The position numbers and the translations under genes were made by a program. A DNA stretch of 64,000 bases from Planctomycetota bacterium (GTDB taxonomy: Bacteria; Planctomycetota; PLA2). Shown here one piece after another: positions 35,011 to 43,892 of the stretch. The notes under the pieces were generated by a model, which searched no databases, was not told the DNA's origin, and saw only the letters and a list, made by a program, of their open reading frames with translations. The stretch's first letter is position 1. Every line of letters begins with the position of its first letter. Location of the stretch: the NCBI GenBank assembly GCA_021776785.1, contig JAJFFF010000044.1:214578-278577 (forward strand), read 5' to 3'.

Positions 35011-35298
35011 CCCGCCGCCACGCCGGCGCCGCCGCCCGCCCGGGGGGCCGCCGGGGCCGCCTTCGCCGTCGTCGCGGCGCATGGGGCCGCGATAGACAAT
35101 CCGGCCTTTCGAGAGGTCATACGGCGACATCTCGATGGTTACGACATCGCCAGGGAGCATGCGGATGCGGTGGCGTCGCATGCGTCCGGAGACATGGCAC
35201 AAAATCTGGAGCCCAGCTTCCAATTCACATCGAAAGCGGGTGCTCGGCAAGACCTCAACGACCTTGCCCTCTACGCGGACGGGTTCTTCCTTCGCCAT
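34993..35298 (-). CDS. infA: Translation initiation factor IF-1 with Arg/Gly-rich tail
   Basis: IF-1 binds the ribosomal A site during initiation. The start is the ATG at 35298 ([20 protein letters not shown]), giving 101 residues where IF-1 is usually about 72. The S1-like OB fold is complete, with [20 protein letters not shown] and [20 protein letters not shown]. The extra 29 residues are glycine, proline and arginine (GGPGGPPGG, then two runs of five Arg). A basic tail could bind RNA or the ribosome; this is inferred. The gene follows malic enzyme by 71 bases on the same strand, and its stop is inside a hairpin. Confidence 0.92.
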   Translation of the reverse strand: MAKEEPVRVEGKVVEVLPSTRFRCELEAGLQILCHVSGRMRRHRIRMLPGDVVTIEMSPYDLSKGRIVYRGPMRRDDGEGGPGGPPGGRRRRRGGGRRRRR

Positions 35299-35369
35299 AT
35301 CTAAGCCGCGTATTCTAGCACGACCAATAGTTATCGCCGCAACGCTCGATTCGCGGTTTTTTGGACGTC

Positions 35370-37067
35370 TTAGGCGGGCCGGTACGGGACGTAGTCCGGC
35401 TCCCAAACGGCCGCCGCAATCGCCGCCTCAAGATCGTCGCGCGGTTCCGCCACGCCGTCGCTAACGGCGCGTTTCGCGACCGCGCGAGCCACGGCCATCG
35501 AGCAGGAGCGCACCTCGCGGATGCTCGGGTAAACACACGACATCGCACGGAGTTCGTCCGACACACACCCGGCCAGAGTTTGCGCGGCGGCCAAGAACAT
35601 GCCGTCCGTGACCTTCGTTGCGCGCGACACAATCGTTCCCAAGCCGACCCCGGGAAAGATAAACACGTTGTTGCCTTGACCGATCCGGTAACGACGCCCG
35701 CTATACAAAACGTCGCCGAACGGACTGCCGGTCCCGACAATCGCCCGCCCCTCGGTCCAGTGGATGATGTCGACGGGCTTCGCTTCGGCGTGCGATGTGG
35801 GATTCGATAAGGGCAAGATGACCGGTCGCCGTGTGTTCTGCGCCATCATGCGGACGACGTCCTCGGAAAATGCGCCGGCTTGCCCGGAAACGCCAAACAA
35901 CACGGTCGGACGCGCACGGCGGACGACGTCGGTCAGCTGAATTCGATCGCCGACCGCACCCCAGTCCGCGATTCGCTCCGGCTCCACGGCAAACTCACGC
36001 TTGTGCCCGTCGAGTCCTTGGCGCCCTTCGACGACAAGTCCCTTGCTGTCGAGAGTAAAGATCCGCGACTTCGCTTCGGCGCGCGTCGCGCCTTCCTCCA
36101 CCATCGCATCGACGATCAAACGGGAGATTCCGACGCCTGCCGACCCCGCGCCGAGCAACACGATGCGCTGATCGATGAGCTTCTCGCCCGTGATGCGCAT
36201 CGCGCCCAAGAGACCGGCGACCGAAACCGCGGCCGTTCCCTGAATGTCGTCGTTAAACGACGAGATCGTGTCCCGGTGCGTGTTGAGATGACGAAAACTC
36301 GTGCCCTTGCCGAAGTCCTCCCACTGCAGCAGCGCCGTCGGGTATACGCGTTTCACCGCACGCGCAAACTCATCGACGAGGCTCCAATATTTATCGCCGC
36401 GCAGGCGTTTTTGGCGCCACCCCACATACAGAGGGTCCTTCAACAGATCGCCGTTGTCGGTGCCGACGTCGAGTGAAACCGGCAAACAACACGCCGGGTG
36501 AATGCCCGCGCCGAGCGTGTAGAGCGCGAGCTTTCCGATCGGAATACCCATGCCGCCCACGCCCTGATCGCCGATCCCCAAGATGCGTTCGTTGTCGGTC
36601 ACAACGATCACTTCCGGATCCGCCGGCACGTTACGCAGCACTTGCTCCATGCGCCCACGGTCCGCAGGCGTCACGAACATGCCGCGCGTCCGGCGAAAGT
36701 GATTCGACCACTTGCGACACGCTTCGGCGACGACCGGCGTGTAGATGATCGGAGTCATCTCTTCCAAGTGCTCCGAGACCAACCGAAAGTACAACGTCTC
36801 GTTGCTGTCTTGAATGCGCGAGAGCAAGAAGTATCGATCGATGTCGGTTTCCATCTGCCGGTAACCCGACATGGCGCGGTTCACCTGCTCTTCGATCGTG
36901 GTCACGTACGCGGGCAAAAGTCCGCGCAACCCAAAGATGTCGCGCTCATGCTCGGTGAACGCCGTTCCTTTGTTGAGCAGCGCGTCGCGGAGCAGACTCT
37001 TGCCGCGACGCATGATCGGCAGATAGCGCTCGCCGGAATCGGGATCGACCTTGGGCAGGTAAGACAT
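35370..37067 (-). CDS. NAD-dependent malic enzyme
   Basis: This 565-residue enzyme oxidatively decarboxylates malate to pyruvate and CO2. The full-length (non-fused) architecture is visible: the N-terminal malic domain with [17 protein letters not shown] and [12 protein letters not shown], the catalytic region [20 protein letters not shown], the metal site [14 protein letters not shown]...[11 protein letters not shown], and the Rossmann loop [26 protein letters not shown] is near the end. The length and motifs match MaeA-type NAD malic enzymes. It probably heads a two-gene unit with infA. Confidence 0.95.
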   Translation of the reverse strand: MSYLPKVDPDSGERYLPIMRRGKSLLRDALLNKGTAFTEHERDIFGLRGLLPAYVTTIEEQVNRAMSGYRQMETDIDRYFLLSRIQDSNETLYFRLVSEHLEEMTPIIYTPVVAEACRKWSNHFRRTRGMFVTPADRGRMEQVLRNVPADPEVIVVTDNERILGIGDQGVGGMGIPIGKLALYTLGAGIHPACCLPVSLDVGTDNGDLLKDPLYVGWRQKRLRGDKYWSLVDEFARAVKRVYPTALLQWEDFGKGTSFRHLNTHRDTISSFNDDIQGTAAVSVAGLLGAMRITGEKLIDQRIVLLGAGSAGVGISRLIVDAMVEEGATRAEAKSRIFTLDSKGLVVEGRQGLDGHKREFAVEPERIADWGAVGDRIQLTDVVRRARPTVLFGVSGQAGAFSEDVVRMMAQNTRRPVILPLSNPTSHAEAKPVDIIHWTEGRAIVGTGSPFGDVLYSGRRYRIGQGNNVFIFPGVGLGTIVSRATKVTDGMFLAAAQTLAGCVSDELRAMSCVYPSIREVRSCSMAVARAVAKRAVSDGVAEPRDDLEAAIAAAVWEPDYVPYRPA

Positions 37068-37142
37068 GGGCGGCGATTATACGGGGGCCGCGGCCATACG
37101 GGCGACGTCTACACGGCGGCTGGGGCCATCCGGGAGCGGGCC

Positions 37143-37919
37143 TTACGCGACGGCGGCAGGCACGGGCATTTCGCGCCGCGAGACGATCCAGCTTCCGAAC
37201 GCCAACGCAACGACGAACGCGACGGTCAGCGATAGCACCGATCCCTGCCACGTCTCGTCGCGCGCGAATCCGCGTTGGAGCTCCTGCATAAAGAAGCTTC
37301 GGCCCTCAAAGAGCCCCATCTCGATGACCGCGACATGGTGCCAGACACTCATCTTTGTAAGACCACTCGCCGGCATCTTGGACACGATGAGCTCGAAGAC
37401 GAAGATCCAAAAGAATCCGACGTAGAGCGCGCGCGTGAAGAGTGCGCGAAGTGCAGCAAACATCGCGGCGTACACAGCGAACGCGCCGACACTGGTTGCC
37501 ATCAATCCCAAGAGCTGCGTTTTCGTGAAGTCCACTTGCTTGTCGTAGGGCATGGTGCACAGGTACATCGCCACGGCGATGACGACGCCAAAACCGAGAA
37601 CGAAGCCGAAGTACTTGCCCAGGAACACGGCCGCACGGGACACGGGACGCGTAAACATGTACGTAATGGTCCGCCCCTCGAGTTCGTCGCCCATGACGGC
37701 GACTCCAAGCGCCAGGCCGGCAAACGGGACGGCGAACTGCGCGAAACCGAGGAGGCTGACCGACAAAAAGCCGGAAAGATTGGCGCGGGTTGGCGGCGTC
37801 AGAAACGCGGCCAGGATCGGCAACCCAAACACGAACAGGAGCGCGAGCGCGCGCTTGCCACGAAACGACTGTCGAATCGATTGCGCGGTGATGAGAACCA
37901 GACCACGAAGATTGTTCAT
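37143..37919 (-). CDS. ABC-2 type transporter permease, second of the operon
   Basis: This is a 258-residue inner-membrane protein with about six hydrophobic helices (for example LALLFVFGLPILAAFL and YFGFVLGFGVVIAVAMYL). It has the ABC-2 permease layout, including the hallmark MGDELEGRTITYMFTRPVSR coupling region. Its start overlaps the ATPase gene upstream by four bases (ATGA). It closes the four-gene exporter operon running from 40651 to 37143. Substrate unknown. Confidence 0.85.
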   Translation of the reverse strand: MNNLRGLVLITAQSIRQSFRGKRALALLFVFGLPILAAFLTPPTRANLSGFLSVSLLGFAQFAVPFAGLALGVAVMGDELEGRTITYMFTRPVSRAAVFLGKYFGFVLGFGVVIAVAMYLCTMPYDKQVDFTKTQLLGLMATSVGAFAVYAAMFAALRALFTRALYVGFFWIFVFELIVSKMPASGLTKMSVWHHVAVIEMGLFEGRSFFMQELQRGFARDETWQGSVLSLTVAFVVALAFGSWIVSRREMPVPAAVA

Positions 37920-38827
37920 GCCACCAAGTACCGAAAGATCGCGTCGAGTCCGACGTCCTCTGCCTCGATCGCGTCAACCGTGTAGCCGTGGTCCAAGACG
38001 AGCCCCGGCAAGGCGTCGTAAATGTCGTCGGGCTTACGCGTCGTTAAGCGAAGCGCCTTCTCTTCGATATTCACACTCAGTACTCCCGGAAGTTCCAAAA
38101 TGCGGAGCGCCAACTCGCGCGGGTTATCGCATTCCAGACGAACTTTGTGCGGATAGCGATCGAGAAAGCCGCGGATCTCGTCTCGCATGCCCCACGCCCG
38201 CACGCGCCCCTGATACATCAAGATCACGCGATTCGTCATCTCTTCGACTTCGTGCAGGATGTGGCTGGAGACGATAACCGTTGCGCCCGCGTCGCGCTGC
38301 TCGGCCACGAGATTCATGATGCGACGCCGCGCGACCGGGTCCATGCCCGTCAGCGGCTCGTCAAGAATGAGCAGCTTCGGTTCGTGCGCGATGGCTTGCG
38401 CCAACTTGATTCGCTGACGCATGCCTTTGGAGTACGTGCGGATGCGACGCTTTGAGTCCTCGACCAAATCCACACGCTCGATGGCCGCTTCCGCCAACTT
38501 GCGTGCACGGGACGCGGAAAACCCGTGGAGGCGCGTCAGATAGATGACGAATTCGCGCCCGGTCATGTCCTCGTAGAACGCGTCTTGCTCGGGCAGATAC
38601 CCAACGTCGCGAAAGACGTGCGGCCGCCGACACGGGTCATGGCCGAACAGTTCAACGCTTCCCTGCGACGGCGCGATTTGACCACCGAGCAGTTTAAGAA
38701 ACGTAGACTTGCCCGCGCCGTTCGGACCGAGCAAGCCCGTCACGCCCGGTTCGATCGTGATCGTGGCGTCGACGAGCCCAATGACGGAGCCGTACCACTT
38801 GGCGACGCGGTCAAATGTGGCGATCAT
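37916..38827 (-). CDS. ABC exporter ATPase (second)
   Basis: This 303-residue ATP-binding subunit energises the adjacent ABC-2 permease. I chose the ATG at 38827 (MIATFDRVAKWYG), which overlaps the upstream permease stop by four bases; a longer frame runs into that gene. Motifs are Walker A GPNGAGKST, signature YSKGMRQRIKLA, Walker B LLILDEPLTGMDP and the His loop SSHILHEVE. The C-terminal ACT-like extension (RLECDNPRELALRILELPGV) is common in ABC-2 exporter ATPases. Confidence 0.93.
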   Translation of the reverse strand: MIATFDRVAKWYGSVIGLVDATITIEPGVTGLLGPNGAGKSTFLKLLGGQIAPSQGSVELFGHDPCRRPHVFRDVGYLPEQDAFYEDMTGREFVIYLTRLHGFSASRARKLAEAAIERVDLVEDSKRRIRTYSKGMRQRIKLAQAIAHEPKLLILDEPLTGMDPVARRRIMNLVAEQRDAGATVIVSSHILHEVEEMTNRVILMYQGRVRAWGMRDEIRGFLDRYPHKVRLECDNPRELALRILELPGVLSVNIEEKALRLTTRKPDDIYDALPGLVLDHGYTVDAIEAEDVGLDAIFRYLVA

Positions 38828-39750
38828 GCGACCACCTCGACCTTGCGGATGCGCCAGATCAACATCGCCAAACTTCCTCCGGTCCAAAGCGAAACGGACC
38901 ACCACGCGGCGGAGAGATCAAGACTCGCGACGTAGTTGTCTTGAACAAACTGTCGGGGAATGGGCAAGACGTCGCTCGTGATCCGTTGGATCGCGCTAAA
39001 CGGCGAAACGGCGAGCCACGATGGATCGCGAAAGACGCCTCGCGCCAACATATTGCCGGCAAAAAACGCCAGCATGATGATCCCGAAGAAAACCAGTACG
39101 GCGTGGTTCGTTCGCTCGACCAGGGATGACACGCCGATCGCAAGAGCTCCGTAAAGACAACACGCTACCGCGCCCGGGATCAGCGAGCGCCCGAACGTGC
39201 CCAGATGCGCGGCGGCGGTTCCCTCTCCGGACAGCGCGCAATCGGTCAGATACATGCAGATCGGAGGCGCCAAGAGGAACAGACCGAGAAAGAAAAACAG
39301 CGTGAGGAATTTCCCCGCCACATAGTCGAAGTGACGAATCGGGCGCGAGAAGTAAAGTGCGAGCGAGCGCGAGCGCCGGTCCTCCGCAATCAGGGGCGCT
39401 CCTGCGAACGCGGCGACGATCACCGCCAGCGAAAGAAGCGACGGGAAGAACATACGGTTTAGGTAGGCCAGGAGATTGGAGTCTCCAAACATCGTTCGAA
39501 CCGCGCTCGCGATATCGGGCGCGCTCGGCGGACGACCGGCACCGTCAATCCTGACTTTGCCTTCCGCAATCAACCCGAACACGAGCGAAGCCACGACACA
39601 GGCGATGACCGGCGCAAAAATCACGAGCGCTTTGAGCAGCCGTTGCCGCAGCAACCGCCGCACCATCGTCGACGCGATCGCGACCGAAGCCATCGCACTC
39701 GGTCGGGCTTGCCCATCCCACGCCCGATAGCTGGCATCATCAACCGGCAT
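38824..39750 (-). CDS. ABC-2 type transporter permease, first of the operon
   Basis: This is a 308-residue membrane protein with about six helices. Residues 38-62 form helix 1 (LKALVIFAPVIACVVASLVF), followed by a periplasmic loop of roughly 60 residues. The coupling region LIAEDRRSRSLALYFSRPI is characteristic of ABC-2 permeases. Its start overlaps the upstream ATPase gene by 11 bases and its end overlaps the next ATPase by four, so all four proteins are translated as a coupled set. Confidence 0.87.
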   Translation of the reverse strand: MPVDDASYRAWDGQARPSAMASVAIASTMVRRLLRQRLLKALVIFAPVIACVVASLVFGLIAEGKVRIDGAGRPPSAPDIASAVRTMFGDSNLLAYLNRMFFPSLLSLAVIVAAFAGAPLIAEDRRSRSLALYFSRPIRHFDYVAGKFLTLFFFLGLFLLAPPICMYLTDCALSGEGTAAAHLGTFGRSLIPGAVACCLYGALAIGVSSLVERTNHAVLVFFGIIMLAFFAGNMLARGVFRDPSWLAVSPFSAIQRITSDVLPIPRQFVQDNYVASLDLSAAWWSVSLWTGGSLAMLIWRIRKVEVVA

Positions 39751-40651
39751 GGGGCTCCTCCACCGCGTCTAAGAACACGTCTTCAAGCGAACGCCGTACG
39801 GCCATGAGGCCCTTGACGCGGGCCTGACTGCGACGCGACGCTTCAAAGATCAACTCGGTCGTGGCACCCAGTGGCAACACGACGTGCACAGGACTCTTCG
39901 CGCTCGCGACCGCGCCCAACTCCGTGAGCGACGCGCGAAACTCGGCATCGTGATTGGCGACCGTGACGAGATAGGCGCCTGTCTGCCCGGCGGTCAGCTC
40001 CTTGATGTCGCCGCGGCGCGCGACGCTTCCGCCGCGCAACATGACAACCTCGCGGCAGACCAACTCGACATCTTTTAGGAGGTGCGAACTCAGGAGTATG
40101 TGCTTTTGGTGGTCGCGCGCGAGCTCGGCAATCAGCGTCAGCATCTCGTCGCGACCGCGCGGGTCCAGGCCGTTGGTCGGTTCGTCCAGGAACAAAAGTT
40201 CGGGGTCATGCACCAATGCGATCGCCAACTTGAGGCGCTGCTGCATCCCCGTCGAGTACTCCGACGCGTCGCGGTAACGCTCTTCGCCGAGCCCAACGAA
40301 ATACATCACTTCGTGCGCGCGCTTGAACGCGGCGCGCGCCGGCATCCCGGCCAATCGGCCCATGAACGAAACCGTGTCCACGCCGTACAACCCGGGCACG
40401 AGGCACTCGCTCTCGGGCATGTACCCGAGCCGCGCACGCACTTCGCGCGGCGAACGCATCGGGTCGACGCCGAGAACGGACGCGGTTCCCTTCGCCGGCA
40501 ACAAGCCGAGCAACACGCGGAGCAACGTGGTCTTGCCGGCGCCGTTGGGGCCGAGAAGGCCGGTCGCCCCCGCGCCGATCTCTAACGTGACATCGTCCAA
40601 CGCGACGGTGGTTCCAAACGATTTGGAGAGATGGTTGGTTTGCAGAATCAC
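39740..40651 (-). CDS. ABC exporter ATPase (first)
   Basis: This is a 303-residue ATP-binding subunit at the head of the exporter operon. It has Walker A GPNGAGKTT, signature YSTGMQQRLKLA, Walker B LLFLDEPTNGLDP and the His loop LSSHLLKDVE. It has the C-terminal extension seen in exporter ATPases. It resembles the second ATPase at 37916 in length and motifs, so the operon looks like two ATPase-permease pairs that arose by duplication or act as a heteromer. The cargo cannot be inferred. It is divergent from the CysQ-like gene. Confidence 0.93.
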   Translation of the reverse strand: MILQTNHLSKSFGTTVALDDVTLEIGAGATGLLGPNGAGKTTLLRVLLGLLPAKGTASVLGVDPMRSPREVRARLGYMPESECLVPGLYGVDTVSFMGRLAGMPARAAFKRAHEVMYFVGLGEERYRDASEYSTGMQQRLKLAIALVHDPELLFLDEPTNGLDPRGRDEMLTLIAELARDHQKHILLSSHLLKDVELVCREVVMLRGGSVARRGDIKELTAGQTGAYLVTVANHDAEFRASLTELGAVASAKSPVHVVLPLGATTELIFEASRRSQARVKGLMAVRRSLEDVFLDAVEEPHAG

Positions 40652-40739
40652 CGGAGAGATTGGTCAGCGTCGGGGTCGCTTGGGCGCAAGTGTAACCGCG
40701 TGGCGTCGAATCGTGGGACCGACCCGCGATAATCCCTGC

Positions 40740-41522
40740 ATGGGCGATCGCTGGGAATCTGCTGCGCGCACGGCGCGCGCGTTGGCACACGAGGCGGCGA
40801 TCCTTGCGGCGAACATGCAAGCCGGCATCACCGCGCGCGAAAAAGACGGCAACCTCGGTCCGGTGACGGCGGCGGACGTTGCCGTCGAGACGCTGATCCT
40901 GCGGCGGCTCGAGGAGGCGTTTCCAAACGACGGCATCTTGTCGGAAGAGACGCGCCTATCGTCGATCGACGGATCGGGAACCCTGTGGTGCGTCGATCCG
41001 ATCGACGGAACGCGGGAGTACGTACAGCAACTTCCCGAGTACGCCGTGCAGATCGGTGTCATCCACAGGGGGCAACCGATGGCGGGCGCGGTCGCGTTGC
41101 CCGCGCACGGCATCGTGTATTGGGGTTGGCGCGGCGGCGGCGCGTGGCGCAACGACGTACCCCTCTCGATCCCCCCGTGTCCGGCGATCCACGAAGCGAC
41201 GCTCGTGCACACGCGATCACGCCCGAACAGCACGCTGCTCGATGCGGTCCGCGCCCTAGGCCCGGCCAAAACAATCGTCGCGGGCGGCGTCGGCTACAAA
41301 GTCTCCCGCATCTTCGAACAAAAAGCGCACCTCTATCTTCACACCGGCGGCGGCACGACGTGGTGGGATTCGGTGGCCCCGGCGGCGGTGCTGCTAGCGG
41401 CCGGTGGCGTCGTGAAGGACGCGTCTGTAAAACCGCTGGACTTTACGCATCGCCAACAACACGACGGCGGGTTGCTGTTCGGCGCGCCGCAAACCGATGT
41501 ACGCGTGCGGGCGGCCCGCTAA
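40740..41522 (+). CDS. Inositol monophosphatase-family phosphatase, CysQ-like
   Basis: This is a 260-residue Mg-dependent phosphatase. The ATG at 40740 (MGDRWESAARTARAL) is chosen; the upstream open frame lies over the divergent ATPase gene. The metal-binding motifs are SEET (about 66), WCVDPIDGTREYV (about 84) and the C-terminal WWDSVAPAAVLLAAGG. DPIDGT followed by REY is typical of 3'(2'),5'-bisphosphate nucleotidase CysQ, which recycles PAP from sulfate activation. An inositol or sugar phosphatase role is the alternative. Confidence 0.85.
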   Translation: MGDRWESAARTARALAHEAAILAANMQAGITAREKDGNLGPVTAADVAVETLILRRLEEAFPNDGILSEETRLSSIDGSGTLWCVDPIDGTREYVQQLPEYAVQIGVIHRGQPMAGAVALPAHGIVYWGWRGGGAWRNDVPLSIPPCPAIHEATLVHTRSRPNSTLLDAVRALGPAKTIVAGGVGYKVSRIFEQKAHLYLHTGGGTTWWDSVAPAAVLLAAGGVVKDASVKPLDFTHRQQHDGGLLFGAPQTDVRVRAAR

Positions 41523-41524
41523 TC

Positions 41525-41553
41525 AAAAAGACCCCTGACCGAAGTCAGGGGTC
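41525..41553 (-). terminator. Rho-independent terminator of the PEP-CTERM gene
   Basis: On the minus strand GACCCCTGAC, a TTCG tetraloop and GTCAGGGGTC are followed by five T. The C(TTCG)G-type loop gives a very stable hairpin. It sits 34 bases after the PEP-CTERM stop; the plus strand lacks a T-tract here, so it serves the minus-strand gene. Confidence 0.9.
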
Positions 41554-41586
41554 CGCGCGAAAAAAGGGAAGAAGGAATCTTAGGGT

Positions 41587-42336
41587 TTAGGCAACCGCTT
41601 TACGGCGGCGGCGACGACGCACCACACCGGCCAGCGCACCGACACCGGCGATCAAGAGGATCGTGCCGGGCTCGGGGTTGGGCGTGTAGCTAAACGAAAT
41701 CGCGTGGTAACGGTTGAACGGGCCTTTGTCGGCAAGCGTCGGGAAACCATCGCCGACGAGGAACCGGCCGCCGATCGTATCGCCGTCGATACCGATGATC
41801 GAGCCGTCGCCGTCGTTAAACGTGGGCGTCGGCTCCAAGTCTTGCGTAGACTTGCCGCTGTTGCCGTTGGAGTCTTGGTTACCCCGCCCGTAGTACACGG
41901 AAACCGTAAACTTGGCGCCCTTATCGAGCTCGATGGCGCCGTCCAACTTGAAGTAGCGGAAGTCGTTGCGCAACACACCCTGGCCCGGTCGCGTGAAGAT
42001 TTCACCAAGCAACGCACCCGTGTCGTAGTTCCAGATCGCGAGGCGATGCGGAGAAGAGAGCGTCTGGACGAGGCCCGCATTCGTACGGATCACATCATCC
42101 CAGATGGCTAATTCGGAGACGAGGATGCTCTCGGCCAAGACTTCAAAGTCAAGGCCCAGCGTCAGGGCGGGCGAACCCCACGTCTGACGGCCTTCGCCGG
42201 TTGTGTTGATGCCGCCACTCTGCGGAGAGCCGGGCTTGATGTTGCCCGAGAAGGCGTCAAATGTGTCGGCCTGCGCGGGAACGGCAAACGCCGCAAACAA
42301 CGCGAGGCAGACGAAGATGGGAGTCTTACGTCGCAT
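41587..42336 (-). CDS. PEP-CTERM sorting-signal protein
   Basis: This is a 249-residue exported protein. A cleavable signal (LALFAAFAVPAQA) starts it, and the C-terminus is a PEP-CTERM tag: NPEPGTILLIAGVGALAGVV followed by seven basic residues. In family knowledge this tag is recognised by an exosortase at the inner membrane, which removes it and releases or anchors the protein at the surface. The body (LGLDFEVLAESILVSELAIW and later beta segments) resembles DUF4082-like domains, but I am not sure. It is near the surface-glycan locus, the usual genomic setting for exosortase systems. Confidence 0.88.
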   Translation of the reverse strand: MRRKTPIFVCLALFAAFAVPAQADTFDAFSGNIKPGSPQSGGINTTGEGRQTWGSPALTLGLDFEVLAESILVSELAIWDDVIRTNAGLVQTLSSPHRLAIWNYDTGALLGEIFTRPGQGVLRNDFRYFKLDGAIELDKGAKFTVSVYYGRGNQDSNGNSGKSTQDLEPTPTFNDGDGSIIGIDGDTIGGRFLVGDGFPTLADKGPFNRYHAISFSYTPNPEPGTILLIAGVGALAGVVRRRRRRKAVA

Positions 42337-42604
42337 GGGAAACCTAACTATTGAGGAAAAAGGAAACGAAATGGGCTGACGGATGAGTCAGCACACACCG
42401 CGGGCCAATTGCTCAAAAAAAGACGCGCAACCGCTTAGGCAGCGGCTTTTCTTCTGTTGTGCGAACGCCTCACGAACAGACCCACGTTGCGCCGAATGGA
42501 CGCACACGAAGGGGTGATGTTGCGCTGGATCAACAGTTCGACATCCGCGGGGGCGCAGATGTGAAAAGAACCGGACTGCGCAGGACGCGCGTCCGAAGTT
42601 CGAA
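42337..42604. other. Intergenic region upstream of the PEP-CTERM gene
   Basis: This 268-base gap lies between two minus-strand genes and should contain the PEP-CTERM promoter. A short minus-strand frame (42435-42629) ends RRSHNRRKAAA, close to PEP-CTERM tails (RRRRRRKAVA), but it lacks the PEP motif and any hydrophobic helix. No tRNA is present even though a TTCGAAT word occurs at 42600. Confidence 0.4.
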
Positions 42605-43138
42605 TCAAAAGTGGTAGATCAAGTTCCAAAAAAAGGTCGGCACAATCTCGACTTCGCCCTCGCCCGTCAGGATGGCAACGCTGAGCTCCGGGCCCATGGA
42701 CCAGTGCCGGTTTAGGTCGGACTCGAACCCGATCGATGCGTACGCGCCGATGTAATCGCCGGCCTCGTCGATGATGCCGGGGTTCCCGGTGGCGCGATAA
42801 AACTGCACGCCGTAGCGAAACGTCGCGTGGCGCTTGCCGCCAGGGTTGGTCACGTGCTTGAGACCCGCGCGCACCGCGGTCATGCGACCAGGCGCGGTGC
42901 CGTCGTCGGAGAGATCGGTGTCGTCCAAGAAGTGCCGCACGAGCTGCGCCTCGACCGACATGTCGTATTGGTCCGTCTTGCGAATGACCTTGCCGCCGCC
43001 CGCCGCCAAGCCGAAGCCTGGGATGGCCGTGAAGGCTCCGCCTGCGTACACGTCACGCGGGTAACCGTCCACGCGGCTGCGACATCCGACAATGGAAAAG
43101 GCGATCAGGAGAAAGCTAGCGATCCGCACTGGGCGCAT
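42605..43138 (-). CDS. Outer-membrane beta-barrel-like lipoprotein
   Basis: This is a 177-residue protein. The lipoprotein signal ends IVGC with Cys19. The rest alternates polar and aromatic residues in short beta strands (HATFRYGVQFYRATG and YIGAYASIGFESDL) and ends in the aromatic NLIYHF, as outer-membrane barrels do. I recognise no family. It overlaps the end of the WecG-type gene by 23 bases, so it belongs to the same minus-strand operon. It could be an export or assembly component for the glycan; this is inferred from position. Confidence 0.65.
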   Translation of the reverse strand: MRPVRIASFLLIAFSIVGCRSRVDGYPRDVYAGGAFTAIPGFGLAAGGGKVIRKTDQYDMSVEAQLVRHFLDDTDLSDDGTAPGRMTAVRAGLKHVTNPGGKRHATFRYGVQFYRATGNPGIIDEAGDYIGAYASIGFESDLNRHWSMGPELSVAILTGEGEVEIVPTFFWNLIYHF

Positions 43139-43892
43139 AGCGTAGCCGTAGTACCCGACAAGCGAACTTCGGCAACGCGATCATGCGCGGCGCGCGAAAC
43201 GGCTGCTTCACCAAGCGGTAAAACCACTCGAGATGGAGCTTGAGGATCCAACGCGGCGGACGCTTCACCGCGCCGACGTACGCGTCGAAACTGCCGCCCA
43301 CCGTCATCATTAGCGGAACGCCGCCCGCTTTTTCGACGGCGCGCACAAACGTCTCTTGCCGATTCGCGCCCATGGCCACAAACAGCATGTGGGGTTTGGC
43401 GCTGACAATCTGGGCCGCGATCGCTTCGCGGTCCGCATCGTCAAAGTACCCGTGGTGCGACCCGACGATTTCGATGCCAGGATGCTCTTTGGCGATCTTT
43501 TGCTCGACCGACGCCAGCACTTCCGGCTTCGCGCCGACCAAGTACAGCCGGTACCGCTCGCGGGCGGCGACACGAAACAGGTCGAGCATCAGCTCGCAGC
43601 CCGGCAGCACCGGAATTTTTTGGCGGTGTAGCATGCGGACGGCCCACGAGATCCCGACGGCGTCGGGATACACCAGCGCGGCGTCGCGGATGCCCGCGCG
43701 CAACTCCGACTCGTCCTGCGCACGCATGACCTTGATCGGGTTCAGCGCCACCAAGTGATGCGACCTCTTGGTGGCCACGAGCTCGGGCACCGCGTCGAGC
43801 ACCTGATCGCGCGTCACGAGATCGATCGGCAAACCCATCAGCTCGCGCCGCTCCCATCGCGCCCAAGTCGGTCGCTCGACGATCTGGACCAT
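43116..43892 (-). CDS. WecG/TagA/CpsF family glycosyltransferase
   Basis: This is a 258-residue GT26 enzyme that transfers an N-acetylmannosamine-type sugar to a lipid-linked acceptor at the cytoplasmic face. Motifs are LVALNPIKVMRAQ, AALVYPDAVGISWAVRML, YLVGAKPEVL and LFVAMGANRQETFV, near the family consensus. A cluster of basic and aromatic residues at the C-terminus (KLHLEWFYRLVKQPFRAPR) is membrane-associated in family members. It begins at an ATG that overlaps the carbamoyltransferase stop by one base (TAATG), so the genes are coupled. Confidence 0.92.
   Translation of the reverse strand: MVQIVERPTWARWERRELMGLPIDLVTRDQVLDAVPELVATKRSHHLVALNPIKVMRAQDESELRAGIRDAALVYPDAVGISWAVRMLHRQKIPVLPGCELMLDLFRVAARERYRLYLVGAKPEVLASVEQKIAKEHPGIEIVGSHHGYFDDADREAIAAQIVSAKPHMLFVAMGANRQETFVRAVEKAGGVPLMMTVGGSFDAYVGAVKRPPRWILKLHLEWFYRLVKQPFRAPRMIALPKFACRVLRLRYAPSADR

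Noticed and set aside
42530..42612. tRNA-like T-loop word GTTCGAATC
   Set aside because: The flanking bases cannot form the T stem, and no acceptor or anticodon arm is present.
42435..42629. Short minus-strand frame with a PEP-CTERM-like basic end (RRSHNRRKAAA)
   Set aside because: No PEP motif and no hydrophobic helix precede the basic end; it is at most a relic.
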